From Ptiloglossa arizonensis (Eukaryota; Arthropoda; Insecta; Hymenoptera; Colletidae), in the NCBI RefSeq assembly GCF_051014685.1, contig NW_027478439.1:1-64000 (forward strand): 64,000 nucleotides of DNA, in the 5' to 3' direction. Under the pieces are notes generated by a model. It had not been told where the DNA came from. It was given only the letters and a program-made list of their open reading frames with translations, and did not search any database. Below are positions 1-11,189 of the stretch, piece by piece. Both the position numbers and the translations under genes were made by a program. How positions within the stretch are numbered: position 1 is the first letter of the stretch; every line of letters starts with the position of its first letter.

Positions 1-213
1 GCGCACTTCTGCTGCTCCAAACGCTTAACAAGAATGGCCTAGGGAAAAAATACATATACCGTTGTAATCGGGCGAGTTTCTACTTTTAGATGCAAGAGGA
101 ATTTTTGGGTTTCGTCAATCCGTTCGCGAGACATGGGAGTTTGAAGCTAAGAATTGGTGGAGAAGGCAAAAAATTTTGCGCACTTCTGCTGCTCCAAACG
201 CTTAACCAGAATG

Positions 214-390
214 GCCTAGGGAAAAAATACACATACCGTTGTAATCGGGCGAGTATCTACTTTCAGATGCAAGAGGAATTTTTGGGCTTGGTCAATCCGT
301 TCGCGAGATATGGGAGTTTGAAGCTAAGAAATGGTTGAGAAGGCAACAAATTTTGCGCACTTCTGCTGCTCCAAACGCTTAACAAGAATG
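214..390 (+). repeat. Representative monomer, subtype E (A-like)
   Basis: A 177-bp unit with CAGATGCAAGAGGAA (GG in place of the GT of subtype A) and GGGCTTGGTCAATCC. It dominates the irregular left edge of the window, where E units may follow one another directly. Some carry GTTTCGTCAATCC and TTCGCGAGACATGGG instead (90-130, 800-850, 5400-5450). It looks like an A/B intermediate or recombinant, but the direction is not determinable from the window. Confidence 0.7.
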
Positions 391-1015
391 GCCTAGGGAA
401 AAATTAACGTACCGTTGTAATAGGGCGAGTTCCTACTTTCAGACGCAGCAGGAATTTTTGGGCATGGTCATACCGTTCGCGTGATATGGTAGTTTGAAGC
501 TAAGAAATGGTTGAGAAGGCAACAAATTTTTCGCAATTCTGCTGCTCCAAACGCTTAACCAGAATGGCCTAGGGAAAAAATACACATACCAATGTAATCG
601 GGCGAGTATCTACTTTCAGACGCAGCAGGAATTTTTGGGCTTGGTCAAACCGTTCGCGAGATATGGGAGTTTGAAGCTAAGAAATGGTTGACAAGACAAC
701 AAATTTTGCGCACTTCTGCTGCTCCAAACGCTTAACAAGAATTGCCTAGGGAAAAAATACATATCCCGTTGTAATCGGGCGAGTTTCTACTTTTAGATGC
801 AAGAGGAATTTTTGGGTTTCGTCAATCCGTTCGCGAGACATGGCAGTTTGAAGCTAAGAATTGGTGGAGAAGGCAACAAATTTTGCGCACTTCTGCTGCT
901 CCAAACGCTTAACCAGAATGGCCTAGGAAAAAATACACATACCGTTGTAATCGGGCGAGTATCAACTTTCAGATGCAAGAGGAATTTTTGGGCTTGGTCA
1001 ATCCGTTCGCGAGAT

Positions 1016-1690
1016 ATGGGCGTTTGAAGCTCAGAAATGGTTGAGAAGGCAACAAGTTTCTCGCAATTCTGATGCTCCAAACGATTAACCAGAATGGCCT
1101 AGGGAAAAAATACACATACCATTGTAATCGGGCTAGTTTCTACTTTCAGACGCAGCAGGAATTTGTGGGGCCTGGTCAAATCGTTCGCGAGATATGGGAG
1201 TTTGGAGCTAAGAAATGGTTGAGAAGACAACAAATTTTGCGCACTTCTGCTGCTCCAAACGCTTAACCAGAATGGCCAAGAGAAAAAATACACATACCGT
1301 TGTAATCGGGCTAGTTTCTACTTTTAGGTGCAAGAGGAATTTGTGGACTTGGTCTATCCGTTCGCGAGATATGGGCGTTTGAAGCTAAGAAATGGTTGAG
1401 AATGCAACAAGTTTCTCGCAATTCTGATGCTCCTAACGATTAACCAGAATGGCCTAGGGAAAAAATACACATACCGTTGTAATCGGGCTAGTTTCTACTT
1501 TCAGACGCAGCAGGAATTTTTGGGCCTGGTCAAACCGTTCGCGAGATATGGGACTTTGGAGCTAAGAAATGGTTGAGGAGACAACAAATTTTGCGCACTT
1601 CTGCTGCTCCAAACGCTTAACAAGAATGGCCTAGGGAAAAAATACACATACCGTTGTAATCGGGCGAGTATCTACTTTCAGATGCAAGAG
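1016..1690 (+). repeat. Left copy of a 675-bp dispersed duplication
   Basis: This stretch matches 2256-2930 at an offset of 1,240 bp (seven monomers plus 1). Shared rare variants include CCAAACGATTAACC, GGCCTGGTCAAATCG, a G-rich insertion near 1160, TTAGGTGCAAGAGG, CTCCTAACGATTAACC and GGGACTTTGGAGC. Sharing of the insertion shows common descent rather than parallel mutation. Confidence 0.75.
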
Positions 1691-1890
1691 GAATTTTTGG
1701 GTTTCGTCAATCCGTTCGCGAGACATGGCAGTTTGAAGCTAAGAATTGGTGGAGAAGGCAACAAATTTTGCGCACTTCTGCTGCTCCAAACGCTTAACAA
1801 GAATGGCCTAGGGAAAAAACACACATACCGCTGCAATCGGGCGAGTTTCTACTTTCAGATGCAGTAGGAATTTTTGGGTTTGGTTAATCC

Positions 1891-1907
1891 GTTCGCGAGA
1901 TACGGGA
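1891..1907 (+). other. CENP-B box pattern, exact match, site 1
   Basis: GTTCGCGAGATACGGGA fits NTTCGNNNNANNCGGGN at all nine required positions. It is followed by GCTTAAAGC, the same context as sites 2, 4, 6 and 8. Match is seen; binding is not shown. Confidence 0.4.
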
Positions 1908-2255
1908 GCTTAAAGCTAAGAAATGGTTGAGAAGACAACAACTTTTGCGCACTTCTGCTGCTCCAAACACTTAACCAGAATGTCCGAGGGAAGAAATACA
2001 CATACCAATGTAATCGGGCGAGTATCTACTTTCAGATGCAAGAGGAATTTTTGGGCTTGGTCAATCCATTCGCGAGATATGGGCGTTTGAAAGTAAGAAA
2101 TGGTTGAGAAGGCAACAAATTTCTCGCAATTCTGCTGCTCCAAACGCTTAACCAGAATGGCCTAGGGAAAAAATACACATACCGTTGTAATCGGGCTAGT
2201 TTCTACTTTTAGATGCAAGATGAATTTTTGGGCTTGGTCAATCCGTTCTCGAGAT

Positions 2256-2930
2256 ATGGGCGTTTGAAGCTTAGAAATGGTTGAGAAGGAAACAAGTTTC
2301 TCGCAATTCTGCTGCTCCAAACGATTAACCAGAATGGCCTAGGGAAAAAATACACATACCATTGTAATCGGGCTAGTTTCTACTTTCAGACGCAGCAGGA
2401 ATTTGTTGGGCCTGGTCAAATCGTTCGCGAGATATGGGAGTTTGGAGCTAAGAAATGGTTGAGAAGACAACAAATTTTGCGCACTTCTGCTGCTCCAAAC
2501 GCTTAACCAGAATGGCCTAGAGAAAAAATACACATACCGTTGTAATCGGGCTAGTTTCTACTTTTAGGTGCAAGAGGAATTTGTGGGCTTGGTCTATCCG
2601 TTCGCGAGATATGGGCGTTTGAAGCTAAGAAATGGTTGAGAATGCAACAAGTTTCTCGCAATTCTGATGCTCCTAACGATTAACCAGAATGGCCTAGGGA
2701 AAAAATACACATACCGTTGTAATCGGGCTAGTTTCTACTTTCAGACGCAGCAGGAATTTTTGGGCCTGGTCAAACCGTTCGCGAGATATGGGACTTTGGA
2801 GCTAAGAAATGGTTGAGGAGACAACAAATTTTGCGCACTTCTGCTGCTCCAAACGCTTAACAAGAATGGCCTAGGGAAAAAATACACATACCGTTGTAAT
2901 CGGGCGAGTATCTACTTTCAGATGCAAGAG
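2256..2930 (+). repeat. Right copy of the 675-bp duplication
   Basis: Partner of 1016-1690. It carries the same rare variants with a few private differences, such as CCTAGAGAAAA where the left copy has CCAAGAGAAAA. To the right of about 2930 the two copies part company: GAGGAATTTTTGGGTTTCG in the left copy, GAGTAATTTTTGCGTTTGG in the right. Confidence 0.75.
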
Positions 2931-3307
2931 TAATTTTTGCGTTTGGTAAAACCGTTCGCGAGATATGGGAGTTTGAAGCTAAGAAATGATTGAGAAGGAA
3001 ACAAGTTTCTCGCAATTCTGCTGCTCCAAACGATTAACCAGAATGGCCTAGGGAAAAAATACACATACCGTTGTAATCGGGCCAGTTCCTACTTTCAGAC
3101 GCAGCAGGAATTTTTGGGCTTGGTCAAACCGTTCGCGAGATATGGGAGTTTGAAGTTAAGAAATGGTTGAGAAGAAAACAAATTTTGCGCACTTCTGCTG
3201 CTCCAAACGCTTAACAAGAATGGCCAAGGGAAAAAATACACATACCGCTGCAATCTGGCGAGTTTCTACTTACAGATGCTGTAGGAATTTTTTGGTTTGG
3301 TTAATCC

Positions 3308-3324
3308 GTTCGCGAGATACGGGA
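3308..3324 (+). other. CENP-B box pattern, exact match, site 2
   Basis: GTTCGCGAGATACGGGA in the monomer with CTGTAGGAA, first of two exact sites in the tandem trimer at 3131. The next exact site is one monomer (177 bp) downstream. Confidence 0.4.
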
Positions 3325-3484
3325 GCTTAAAGCTAAGAAATGGTTGTGAAGACAACAACTTTTGCGCACTTCTGCTGCTCCAAACACTTAACCAGAATGT
3401 CCTAGGGAAAAAATACACACACCATTGTAATCGGGCGAGTATCTACTTTCAGACGCAAGAGGAATTTTTGGGCATGGTCAATCC

Positions 3485-3501
3485 GTTCGCGAGATACGGG
3501 C
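3485..3501 (+). other. CENP-B box pattern, exact match, site 3
   Basis: GTTCGCGAGATACGGGC, 177 bp after site 2, in the monomer with GGGCATGGTCAATCC and TTTGAAAGTAAG. The final base differs from site 2 but is unconstrained in the pattern. Confidence 0.4.
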
Positions 3502-3838
3502 GTTTGAAAGTAAGAAATGGTTGAGAAGGCAACAAATTTCTCGCAATTCTGCTGCTCCAAACGCTTAACCAGAATGGCCTAGGGAAAAAATACACATACC
3601 GTTGTAATCGGGCTAGTTTCTACTTTTAGATGCAAGAGGAATTTTTGGGCTTGGTCAATCCGTTCGCGAGATATGGGAGTTTGAAGTTAAGAAATGGTTG
3701 AGAAGAAAACAAATTTTGCGCACTTCTGCTGCTCCAAAGGCTTAACAAGAATGGCCAAGGGAAAAAATACACATACCGCTGCAATCTGGCGAGTTTCTAC
3801 TTACAGATGCTGTAGGAATTTTTTGGTTTGGTTAATCC

Positions 3839-3855
3839 GTTCGCGAGATACGGGA
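3839..3855 (+). other. CENP-B box pattern, exact match, site 4
   Basis: GTTCGCGAGATACGGGA, the equivalent of site 2 in the second tandem trimer, 531 bp downstream. Confidence 0.4.
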
Positions 3856-4015
3856 GCTTAAAGCTAAGAAATGGTTGTGAAGACAACAACTTTTGCGCAC
3901 TTCTGCTGCTCCAAACACTTAACCAGAATGTCCTAGGGAAAAAATACACACACCATTGTAATCGGGCGAGTATCTACTTTCAGACGCAAGAGGAATTTTT
4001 GGGCATGGTCAATCC

Positions 4016-4032
4016 GTTCGCGAGATACGGGC
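4016..4032 (+). other. CENP-B box pattern, exact match, site 5
   Basis: GTTCGCGAGATACGGGC, the equivalent of site 3 in the second tandem trimer, 531 bp downstream. Confidence 0.4.
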
Positions 4033-5689
4033 GTTTGAAAGTAAGAAATGGTTGAGAAGGCAACAAATTTCTCGCAATTCTGCTGCTCCAAACGCTTAAC
4101 CAGAATGGCCTAGGGAAAAAATACACATACCGTTGTAATCGGGCTAGTTTCTACTTTTAGATGCAAGAGGAATTTTTGGGCTTGGTCAATCCGTTCGCGA
4201 GATATGGGAGTTTGAAGCTAAGAAATGGTTGAGAAGGCAACAAATTTTTAGCATTTCTGCTGCTCCAAACGCTTAACCAGAATGGCCTAGGGGAAAAATA
4301 CACATACCGTTGTAATCGGGCGAGTTTCTACTTTTAGATGCAAGAGGAATTTTTGGGTTTCGTCAATCCTTTCGCGAGACATGGGAGTTTGAATCTAAGA
4401 AGTGGTTGAGAAGGCAACAAATTTTGCGCACTTCTGCTGCTCCAAACCCTTAACCAGAATGGCCTACGGAAAAGATACACATACCGTTGTAATCGGGCGA
4501 GTATCTACTTTCAGATGCAAGAGTAATTTTTGGGTTTGGTTAATCCGTTCGCGAGATATGGGAGATTGAAGCCAAGAAATGGTTGGGCAGACAACAAATT
4601 CTTCCCACTTCTGCTGCTCCAAACGCTTAACCAGAATGGCCTAGGGAAAAAATGCACATATCGTTCCAGTCGGGCGAGTATCTACTTTCAGATGCAAGAG
4701 TAATTTTTGGGTTTGGTTAATCCATTCGCGAGATATGGGAGTTTGAAGCTAAGAAATGGTTGAGCAGACAACAAATTTTTCCCACTTCTGCTGCTCCAAA
4801 CGCTTAACCAGAATGGCCTAGGGAAAAAATACATATACAGTTGTAATCGGGAGAGTTTCTACTTTCAGACGCAGCAGGAATTTTTGGGCTTGGTGAAACC
4901 GTTCGCGTGATATGGTAGTTTGAGTCTAAGAAATGGTTGAGAAGGCAACAAATTTTTCGCACTTCTGCTGCTCCAAACGCTAAACCAGAATGGCTTAGGG
5001 AAAAAATACACATACCGTTGTAATCGGGCTAGTTTCTAGTTTCAGACGCAGCAGGAATTTTTGAGCTTGGTCAAACCGTTCGCGAGATATGGGAGTTTGA
5101 ATCTAAGAAATGGTTGAGAAGGCAACAAATTTTTCGCACTTCTGCTGCTCCAAACGCTTAACCAGAATGGCCTAGGGAAAAAATACACATACCAATGTAA
5201 TCGGGCGAGTATCTACTTTCAGACGCAGCAGGAATTTTTGGGCTTGGTCAAACCGTTCGCGAGATATGGGAGTTTGAAGCTAAGAAATGGTTGACAAGAC
5301 AACAAATTTTGCGCAATTCTGCTGCTCCAAACGCTTAACAAGAATGGCCTAGGGAAAAAATACATATCCCGTTGTAATCGGGCGAGTTTCTACTTTTAGA
5401 TGCAAGAGGAATTTTTGGGTTTCGTCAATCCGTTCGCGAGACATGGCAGTTTGAAGCTAAGAATTGGTGGAGAAGGCAAAAAATTTTGCGCACTTCTGCT
5501 GCTCCAAACGCTTAACCAGAATGGCCTAGGGAAAGAATACACATACCGTTGTAATCGGGCGAGTATCTACTTTCAGATGCAAGAGGAATTTTTGGGCTTG
5601 GTCAATCCGTTCGCGAGATATGGGCGTTTGAAGCTCAGAAATGGTTGAGAAGGCAACAAGTTTCTCGCAATTCTGATGCTCCAAACGAT

Positions 5690-8287
5690 TAACCAGAATG
5701 GCCTAGGGGAAAAATACACATACCGTTGTAATCGGGCGAGTTTCTACTTTTAGATGCAAGAGGAATTTTTGAGTTTCGTCAATCCGTTCGCGAGACATGG
5801 GAGTTTGAATCTAAGAAGTGGTTGAGAAGGCAACAAATTTTGCGCACTTCTGCTGCTCCAAACGCTTAACCAGAATGGCCTAGGGAAAAGATACACATAC
5901 CGTTGTAATCGGGCGAGTATCTACTTTCAGATGCAAGAGGAATTTTGGGGCTTGGTCAATCCGTTCGCCAGATATGGGAGTTTGAAGCTAAGAAATGCTT
6001 GAGAAGGCAACAAATTTCTCGCACTTCTGCTGCTCCAAACGCTTAACCAGAGTGGCCTAGGGAAAAAATACACATACCGTTGTAATCGGGCGAGTATCTA
6101 CTTTCAGATGCAAGAGTAATTTTTGGGTTTGGTTAATCCGTTCGCGAGATATGGGAGATTGAAGCCAAGAAATGGTTGGGCAGACAACAAATTTTTCCCA
6201 CTTCTGCTGCTCCAAACGCTTAACCAGAATGGCCTAGGGAAAAAATGCACATATCGTTCCAGTCGGGCGAGTATCTACTTTCAGATGCAAGAGTAATTTT
6301 TGGGTTTGGTTAATCCATTCGCGAGATATGGGAGTTTGAAGCTAAGAAATGGTTGAGCAGACAACAAATTTTTCCCACTTCTGCTGCTCCAAACGCTTAA
6401 CCAGAATGGCCTAGGGAAAAAATACATATACAGTTGTAATCGGGAGAGTTTCTACTTTCAGACGAAGCAGGAATTTTTGGGCTTGGTGAAACCGTTCGCG
6501 TGATATGGTAGTTTGAGTCTAAGAAATGGTTGAGACGGCAACAAATTTTTCGCACTTCTGCTGCTCCAAACGCTTAACCAGAATGGCCTAGGGAAAAAAT
6601 ACACATACCGTTGTAATCGGGCTAGTTTCTAGTTTCAGACGCAGCAGGACTTTTTGAGCTTGGTCAAACCGTTCGCGGGATATGGGAGTTTGAATCTAAG
6701 AAATGGTTGAGAAGGCAACAAATTTTTCGCACTTCTGCTGCTCCAAACGCTTAGCCAGAATGGCCTAGGGAAAAAATGCACATATCGTTGCAGTCGGGCG
6801 AGTATCTACTTTCAGATGCAAGAGTAATTTTTGGGTTTGGTTAATCCATTCGCGAGATATGGGAGTTTGAAGCTAAGAAATGGTTGAGCAGACAACAAAT
6901 TGTTCGCACTTCTGCTGCTCCAAACGCTTAACCAGAATGGCCTAGGGAAAGAAAACACATACCGTTGTAATCGGGCGAGTATGTACTTTCAGATGCAAGA
7001 GGAATTTTTGGGCTTGGTCAATTCGTTCGCGAGATATGGGCGTTTGAAGCCAAGAAATGGTTGAGAAGGTAAAAAGTTTCTCGCAATTCTGCTGCTCCAA
7101 ACGATTAACAAGAATGGCCTAGGGAAAAAATACACATACCGTTGTAATCGGGCTAGTTTCTACTTTCAGACGCAGCAGGAATTTTTGGGTTTGGTCTATC
7201 CGTTCGCGAGATATGGGCGTTTGAAGCTAAGAAATGCTTGCGAAGGCAACAAATTTTTCGCACTTCTGCTGCTCCAAACGCTTAACCAGAGTGGCCTAGG
7301 GAAAAAATACACATACCGTTGTAATCGGGCGAGTATCTACTTTCAGATGCAAGAGTAATTTTTGGGTTTGGTTAATCCGTTCGCGAGATATGGGAGATTG
7401 AAGCCAAGAAATGGTTGGGCAGACAACAAATTTTTCCCACTTCTGCTGCTCCAAACGCTTAACCAGAATGGCCTAGGGAAAAAATGCACATATCGTTCCA
7501 GTCGGGCGAGTATCTACTTTCAGATGCAAGAGTAATTTTTGGGTTTGGTTAATCCATTCGCGAGATATGGGAGTTTGAAGCTAAGAAATGGTTGAGCAGA
7601 CAACAAATTTTTCCCACTTTTGCTGCTCCAAACGCTTAACCAGAATGGCCTAGGGAAAAAATACATATACAGTTGTAATCGGGAGAGTTTCTACTTTCAG
7701 ACGCAGCAGGAATTTTTGGGCTTGGTGCAACCGTTCGCGTGATATGGTAGTTTGAGTCTAAGAAATGGTTGAGAAGGCAACAAATTTTGCGCACTTCTGC
7801 TGCTCCAAACGCTTAACCAGAATGGCCTAGGGAAAAAATACACATACCTTTGTAATCGGGCGAGTTTCTACTTTCAGACACAACAGGAATTTTTGGGTTT
7901 GGTCTATCCGTTCGCGAGATATGGGCGTTTGAAGCTAAGAAATGCTTGCGAAGGCAACACATTTTTCGCACTTCTGCTGCTCCAAACGCTTAACCAGAAT
8001 GGCCTAGGGAAAAAATGCACATATCGTTGCAGTCGGGCGAGTATCTACTTTCAGATGCAAGAGTAATTTTTAGGTTTGGTTAATCCATTCGCGAGATATG
8101 GGAGTTTGAAGCTAAGAAATGGTTGAGCAGTCAACAAATTGTTCGCACTTCTGCTGCTCCAAACGCTTAACCAGAATGGCCTAGGGAAAGAAAACACATC
8201 CCGTTGTAATCGGGCGAGTATTTACTTTCAGATGCAAGAGGAATATTTGGGCTTGGTCAATTCGTTCGCGAGATATGGGCGTTTGAA
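5690..8287 (+). repeat. Composite block II, copy 1
   Basis: About 15 monomers matching the block starting at about 25,160. The offset is exactly 19,470 bp (110 monomers) from about 5690 to 7190, then 19,824 bp (112 monomers) from about 7200 to 8287, because the right copy carries two more monomers. Shared marks are CCTAGGGGAAAAATAC at 5701, TTCGCCAGATATGGG, ATCGTTCCAGTCGGG, GACGAAGCAGG at about 6460, TTAGCCAGAATGG and GGTAAAAAGTTTCTCGC. Confidence 0.8.
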
Positions 8288-10657
8288 GCTAAGAAATGGT
8301 TGAGAAGGCAACAAATTTTTCGCACTTCTGCTGCTCCAAACGCTTAACCAGAATGGCCTAGGGAAAAAATGCACATATCGTTGCAGTCGGGCGAGTATCT
8401 ACTTTCAGATGCAAGAGTAATTTTTGGGTTTGGTTAATCCATTCGCGAGATATGGGAGTTTGAAGCTAAGAAATGGTTGAGCAGACAACAAATTGTTCGC
8501 AATTCTGCTGCTCCAAACGCTTAACCAGAATGGCCTAGGGAAAAAAAACTCATACCGTTGTAATCGGGCGAGTATGTACTTTCAGATGCAAGAGGAATTT
8601 TTGGGCTTGGTCAATCCGTTCGCGAGATATGGGCGTTTGAAGCTAAGAAATGGTTGAGAAGGTAGAAAGTTTCTCGCAATTCTGTTGCTCCAAACGATTA
8701 ACCAGAATGGCCTAGGGAAAAAATACACATACCGTTGTAATCGGGCTAGTTTCTACTTTCAGACGCAGCAGGAATTTTTGGGCTTGGTCAAACCGTTCGC
8801 GAGGTATGGGAGTTTGAAGCTAAGAAATGGTCGAGAAGACAACAAATTTTGCGCACTTCTGCTGCTCCAAACGCTTAACAAGAATGGCCTAGGGAATAAA
8901 TTCACATACCGTTGTAATCGGGCGAGTTCCTACTTCCAGACGCAGCAGGAATTTTTGGGCATGGTAAAACCGTTCGCGTGATATGGTAGTTTGAAGCTAA
9001 GAAATGGTTGAGAAGGCAACAAATTTTTCGCAATTCTGCTGCTCCAAACGCTTAACCAGAATGGCCTAGGGAAAAAATACACATTTCCTCTGTAATCGGG
9101 CGAGTTTCTACTTTCAGACGCAACAGGAATTTTTGGGTTTGGTCAATCCGTTCGCGAGATATGGGAGTTTGAAGCTAAGAAATGGTTTAGAAGACAACAA
9201 ATTTTGCGCACTTCTGCTGCTCCAAACGCTTAACCAGAATGGCCTAGGGAAAAAATACACATACCTTTGTAATCGGGCGAGTTTCTACTTTCAGACGCAA
9301 CAGGAATTTTTGGGTTTGGTCTATCCGTTCGCGAGATATGGGCGTTTGAAGCTAAGAAATGCTTGCGAAGGCAACAAATTTTTCGCACTTCTGCTGCTCC
9401 AAACGCTTAACCAGAGTGGCCTAGGGAAAAAATGCACATATCGTTGCAGTCGTGCGAGTATCTACTTTCAGATGCAAGAGTAATTTTTGGGTTTGGTTAA
9501 TCCATTCGCGAGATATGGGAGTTTGAAGCTAAGAAATGGTTGAGCAGACAACAAATTTTTCCCACTTCTGCTGCTCCAAACGCTTAACCAGAATGGCCTA
9601 GGGAAAAAATACATATACAGTTGTAATCGGGAGAGTTTCTACTTTCAGACGCAGCAGGAATTTTTGGGCTTGGTGAAACCGTTCGCGTGATATGGTAGTT
9701 TGAGGCTAAGAAATGGTTGAGAAGGCAACAAATTTTTCTCACTTCTGCTGCTCCAAACGCTTAACCAGAATGGCCTAGGGAAAAAATACACATACCTTTG
9801 TAATCGGGCGAATTTCTACTTTCAGACGCACCAGGAATTTTTGGGTTTGGTCAATCCGTGCGCGAGACATGGGAGTTTGAAGCTAAGAAGTGGTTGAGAA
9901 GGCAACAAATTTTTCGCACTTCTGCTGCTCCAAACGCTTAACCAGAATGGCCTAGGCAAAGAAAACACATACCGTTGTAATCGGGCGAGTATGTACTTTC
10001 AGATGCAAGAGGAATTTTTGGGCTTGGTCATACCGTTCGCGAGGTATGGGAGTTTGAAGCTAAGAAATGGTTGAGAAGACAACAAATTTTGCGCACTTCT
10101 GCTGCTCCAAACGCTTAACAAGAATGGCCTAGGGAAGAAATTCACATACCGTTGTAATCGGGCGAGTTCCTACTTTCAGACGCAGCAGGAATTTTTAGGC
10201 ATGGTCAAACCGTTCGCGTGATATGGTGGTTTGAAGCTAAGAAATGGTTGAGAAGGCAACAAATTTTTCGCAATTCTGCTGCTCCAAACGCTTAACCAGA
10301 ACGGCCTAGGGAAAAAATACACATACCTTTGTAATCGGGCGAGTTTCTACTTTCAGGCGCAACAGGAATTTTTGGGTTTGGTCAATCCGTTCGCGAGATA
10401 TGGGAGTTTGAAGCTAAGAAATGGTTGAGAAGACAACAAATTTTGCGCATTTCTGCTGCTCCAAACGCTTAACCAGAATGGCCTAGGGAAAAAATACACA
10501 TACCTTTGTAATCGGGCGAGTTTCTACTTTCAGACACAACAGGAATTTTTGGGTTTGGTCTATCCGTTCGCGAGATATGGGCGTTTGAAGCTAAGAAATG
10601 CTTGCGAAGGCAACAAATTTTTCGCACTTCTGCTGCTCCAAACGCTTAACCAGAGTG

Positions 10658-10834
10658 GCCTAGGGAAAAAATACACATACCGTTGTAATCGGGCGAGTAT
10701 CTACTTTCAGATGCAAGAGTAATTTTTGGGTTTGGTTAATCCGTTCGCGAGATATGGGAGATTGAAGCTAAGAAATGGTTGGGCAGACAACAAATTTTTC
10801 CCACTTCTGCTGCTCCAAACGCTTAACCAGAATG
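10658..10834 (+). repeat. Representative monomer, subtype A
   Basis: A 177-bp unit counted from GCCTAGGG. Subtype A is recognised by GTATCTACTTTCAGATGCAA followed by GAGTAAT, then GGTTTGGTTAATCC in the middle, and by GCAGACAACAAA with TTTTTCCCAC near its end. In this copy the segment after the CENP-B-like site reads GGGAGATTGAAGC and GGTTGGGCAGAC. Subtype A normally precedes subtype B. A sister form with TGCACATATCGTT and CAGTCGGG (for example after 6240 and 16150) is an A variant. Confidence 0.85.
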
Positions 10835-10854
10835 GCCTAGGGAAAAAATACATA

Positions 10855-10871
10855 TACCGTTGTAATCGGGC
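10855..10871 (+). other. Representative second CENP-B-like site (monomer bases 21-37)
   Basis: TACCGTTGTAATCGGGC lies 65 bp upstream of the previous site in the same monomer. Against the human box it keeps CGTTG, AA and CGGG but has AC in place of the TT of TTCG, so seven of nine required positions fit. Subtype C has CTTTG in place of CGTTG and is weaker. Similarity is seen; function is not shown. Confidence 0.25.
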
Positions 10872-10919
10872 GAGTTTCTACTTTCAGACGCAGCAGGAAC
10901 TTTTGGGCTTGGTCAAACC

Positions 10920-10936
10920 GTTCGCGAGATATGGCA
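10920..10936 (+). other. Representative one-mismatch CENP-B-like site (monomer bases 86-102)
   Basis: GTTCGCGAGATATGGCA in a B monomer. The usual array form is GTTCGCGAGATATGGGA, which keeps TTCG and the central A but has TGGG for CGGG. This copy has one more change (GGC). Most monomers carry the one-mismatch form. Variants with GTGATATGG, GTTCACGAG or GTGCGCGAG depart further. Confidence 0.3.
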
Positions 10937-11011
10937 GTTTGAAGCTAAGGAATGGTTGAGAAGGCAACAAATTTTTCGCACTTCTGCTGCTCCAAACGCT
11001 TAACCAGAATG

Positions 11012-11188
11012 GCCTAGGGAAAAAATACACATACCTTTGTAATCGGGCGAGTTTCTACTTTCAGACGCAACAGGAATTTTTGGGTTTGGTCTATCCGTTC
11101 GCGAGATATGGGCGTTTGAAGCTAAGAAATGCTTGAGAAGGCAACAAATTTTTCGCACTTCTGCTGCTCCAAACGCTTAACCAGAATG
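11012..11188 (+). repeat. Representative monomer, subtype C
   Basis: A 177-bp unit counted from GCCTAGGG. Subtype C begins TACACATACCTTTGTAATCG (instead of CCGTTGTAATCG), carries GACGCAACAGGAA and GGGTTTGGTC followed by TATCC or AATCC, and often ends with CAGAGTGG before the next CCTAGG. Because CGTTG is replaced by CTTTG, the upstream CENP-B-like site is weaker here than in A and B. Confidence 0.85.
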
Positions 11189-11189
11189 G

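Larger units (their letters stand above)
3131..3661 (+). repeat. Tandem trimer, copy 1 (bears exact CENP-B-box-pattern sites)
   Basis: A 531-bp trimer followed directly by a near-identical second copy. Marks are GAAGTTAAGAAATGG, AGAAAACAAATTTTGCGC, CCGCTGCAATCTGGCGAG, TTACAGATGCTGTAGG, GGGAGCTTAAAGC and TTTGAAAGTAAG. Two of its monomers contain TACGGG in place of TATGGG and so match the CENP-B box pattern. The same trimer reappears inside the 15-mer at about 21.9 and 24.6 kb. Confidence 0.8.
3662..4192 (+). repeat. Tandem trimer, copy 2
   Basis: Second copy of the preceding trimer at an exact 531-bp offset. It differs by CCAAAGGCTTAACAAG where copy 1 has CCAAACGCTTAACAAG. The AAAGG variant, not the AAACG one, is shared by the copies at 21,965 and about 24,620, so this copy is the closer relative of the two distant ones. 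Confidence 0.8.
1..5690 (+). repeat. Irregular left segment of the array
   Basis: About 32 monomers in which the A-B-C order is not kept. E-type units (CAGATGCAAGAGGAA) are frequent and may be adjacent. Local substitutions are more numerous than elsewhere, and four of the twelve single-base indels lie in the first 2.4 kb (near 393, 925, 1160 and 2405). No gene or non-satellite DNA is present. The higher disorder fits an older, less homogenised part of the array. Confidence 0.7.
10835..11011 (+). repeat. Representative monomer, subtype B
   Basis: A 177-bp unit counted from GCCTAGGG. Subtype B is recognised by GACGCAGCAGGAA, then GGGCTTGGTCAAACC, and by GAGAAGGCAAC with TTTTTCGCAC at its end. 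It is often introduced by TACATATACCG. A frequent B variant has TTCGCGTGATATGGTAG in place of TTCGCGAGATATGGGAG, which alters the CENP-B-like site. B sits between A and C in the basic trimer. Confidence 0.85.
10658..11188 (+). repeat. Representative A-B-C trimer (531 bp higher-order unit)
   Basis: Three successive monomers of subtypes A, B and C make a 531-bp unit. Near-identical trimers follow at regular 531-bp or 1,062-bp steps around 10.7, 11.8, 12.3 and 14.8 kb and again at 32.1, 34.6, 39.8, 42.9 and 45.9 kb. This is the basic higher-order period of the central 40 kb. The same subtype order with other variants is seen to the right edge. Confidence 0.8.

Noticed and set aside
36..56. A-tract GGGAAAAAATAC as a terminator or promoter element
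   Set aside because: It recurs every 177 bp with no hairpin upstream and no gene to serve. It is at most a DNA-bending element of the satellite.
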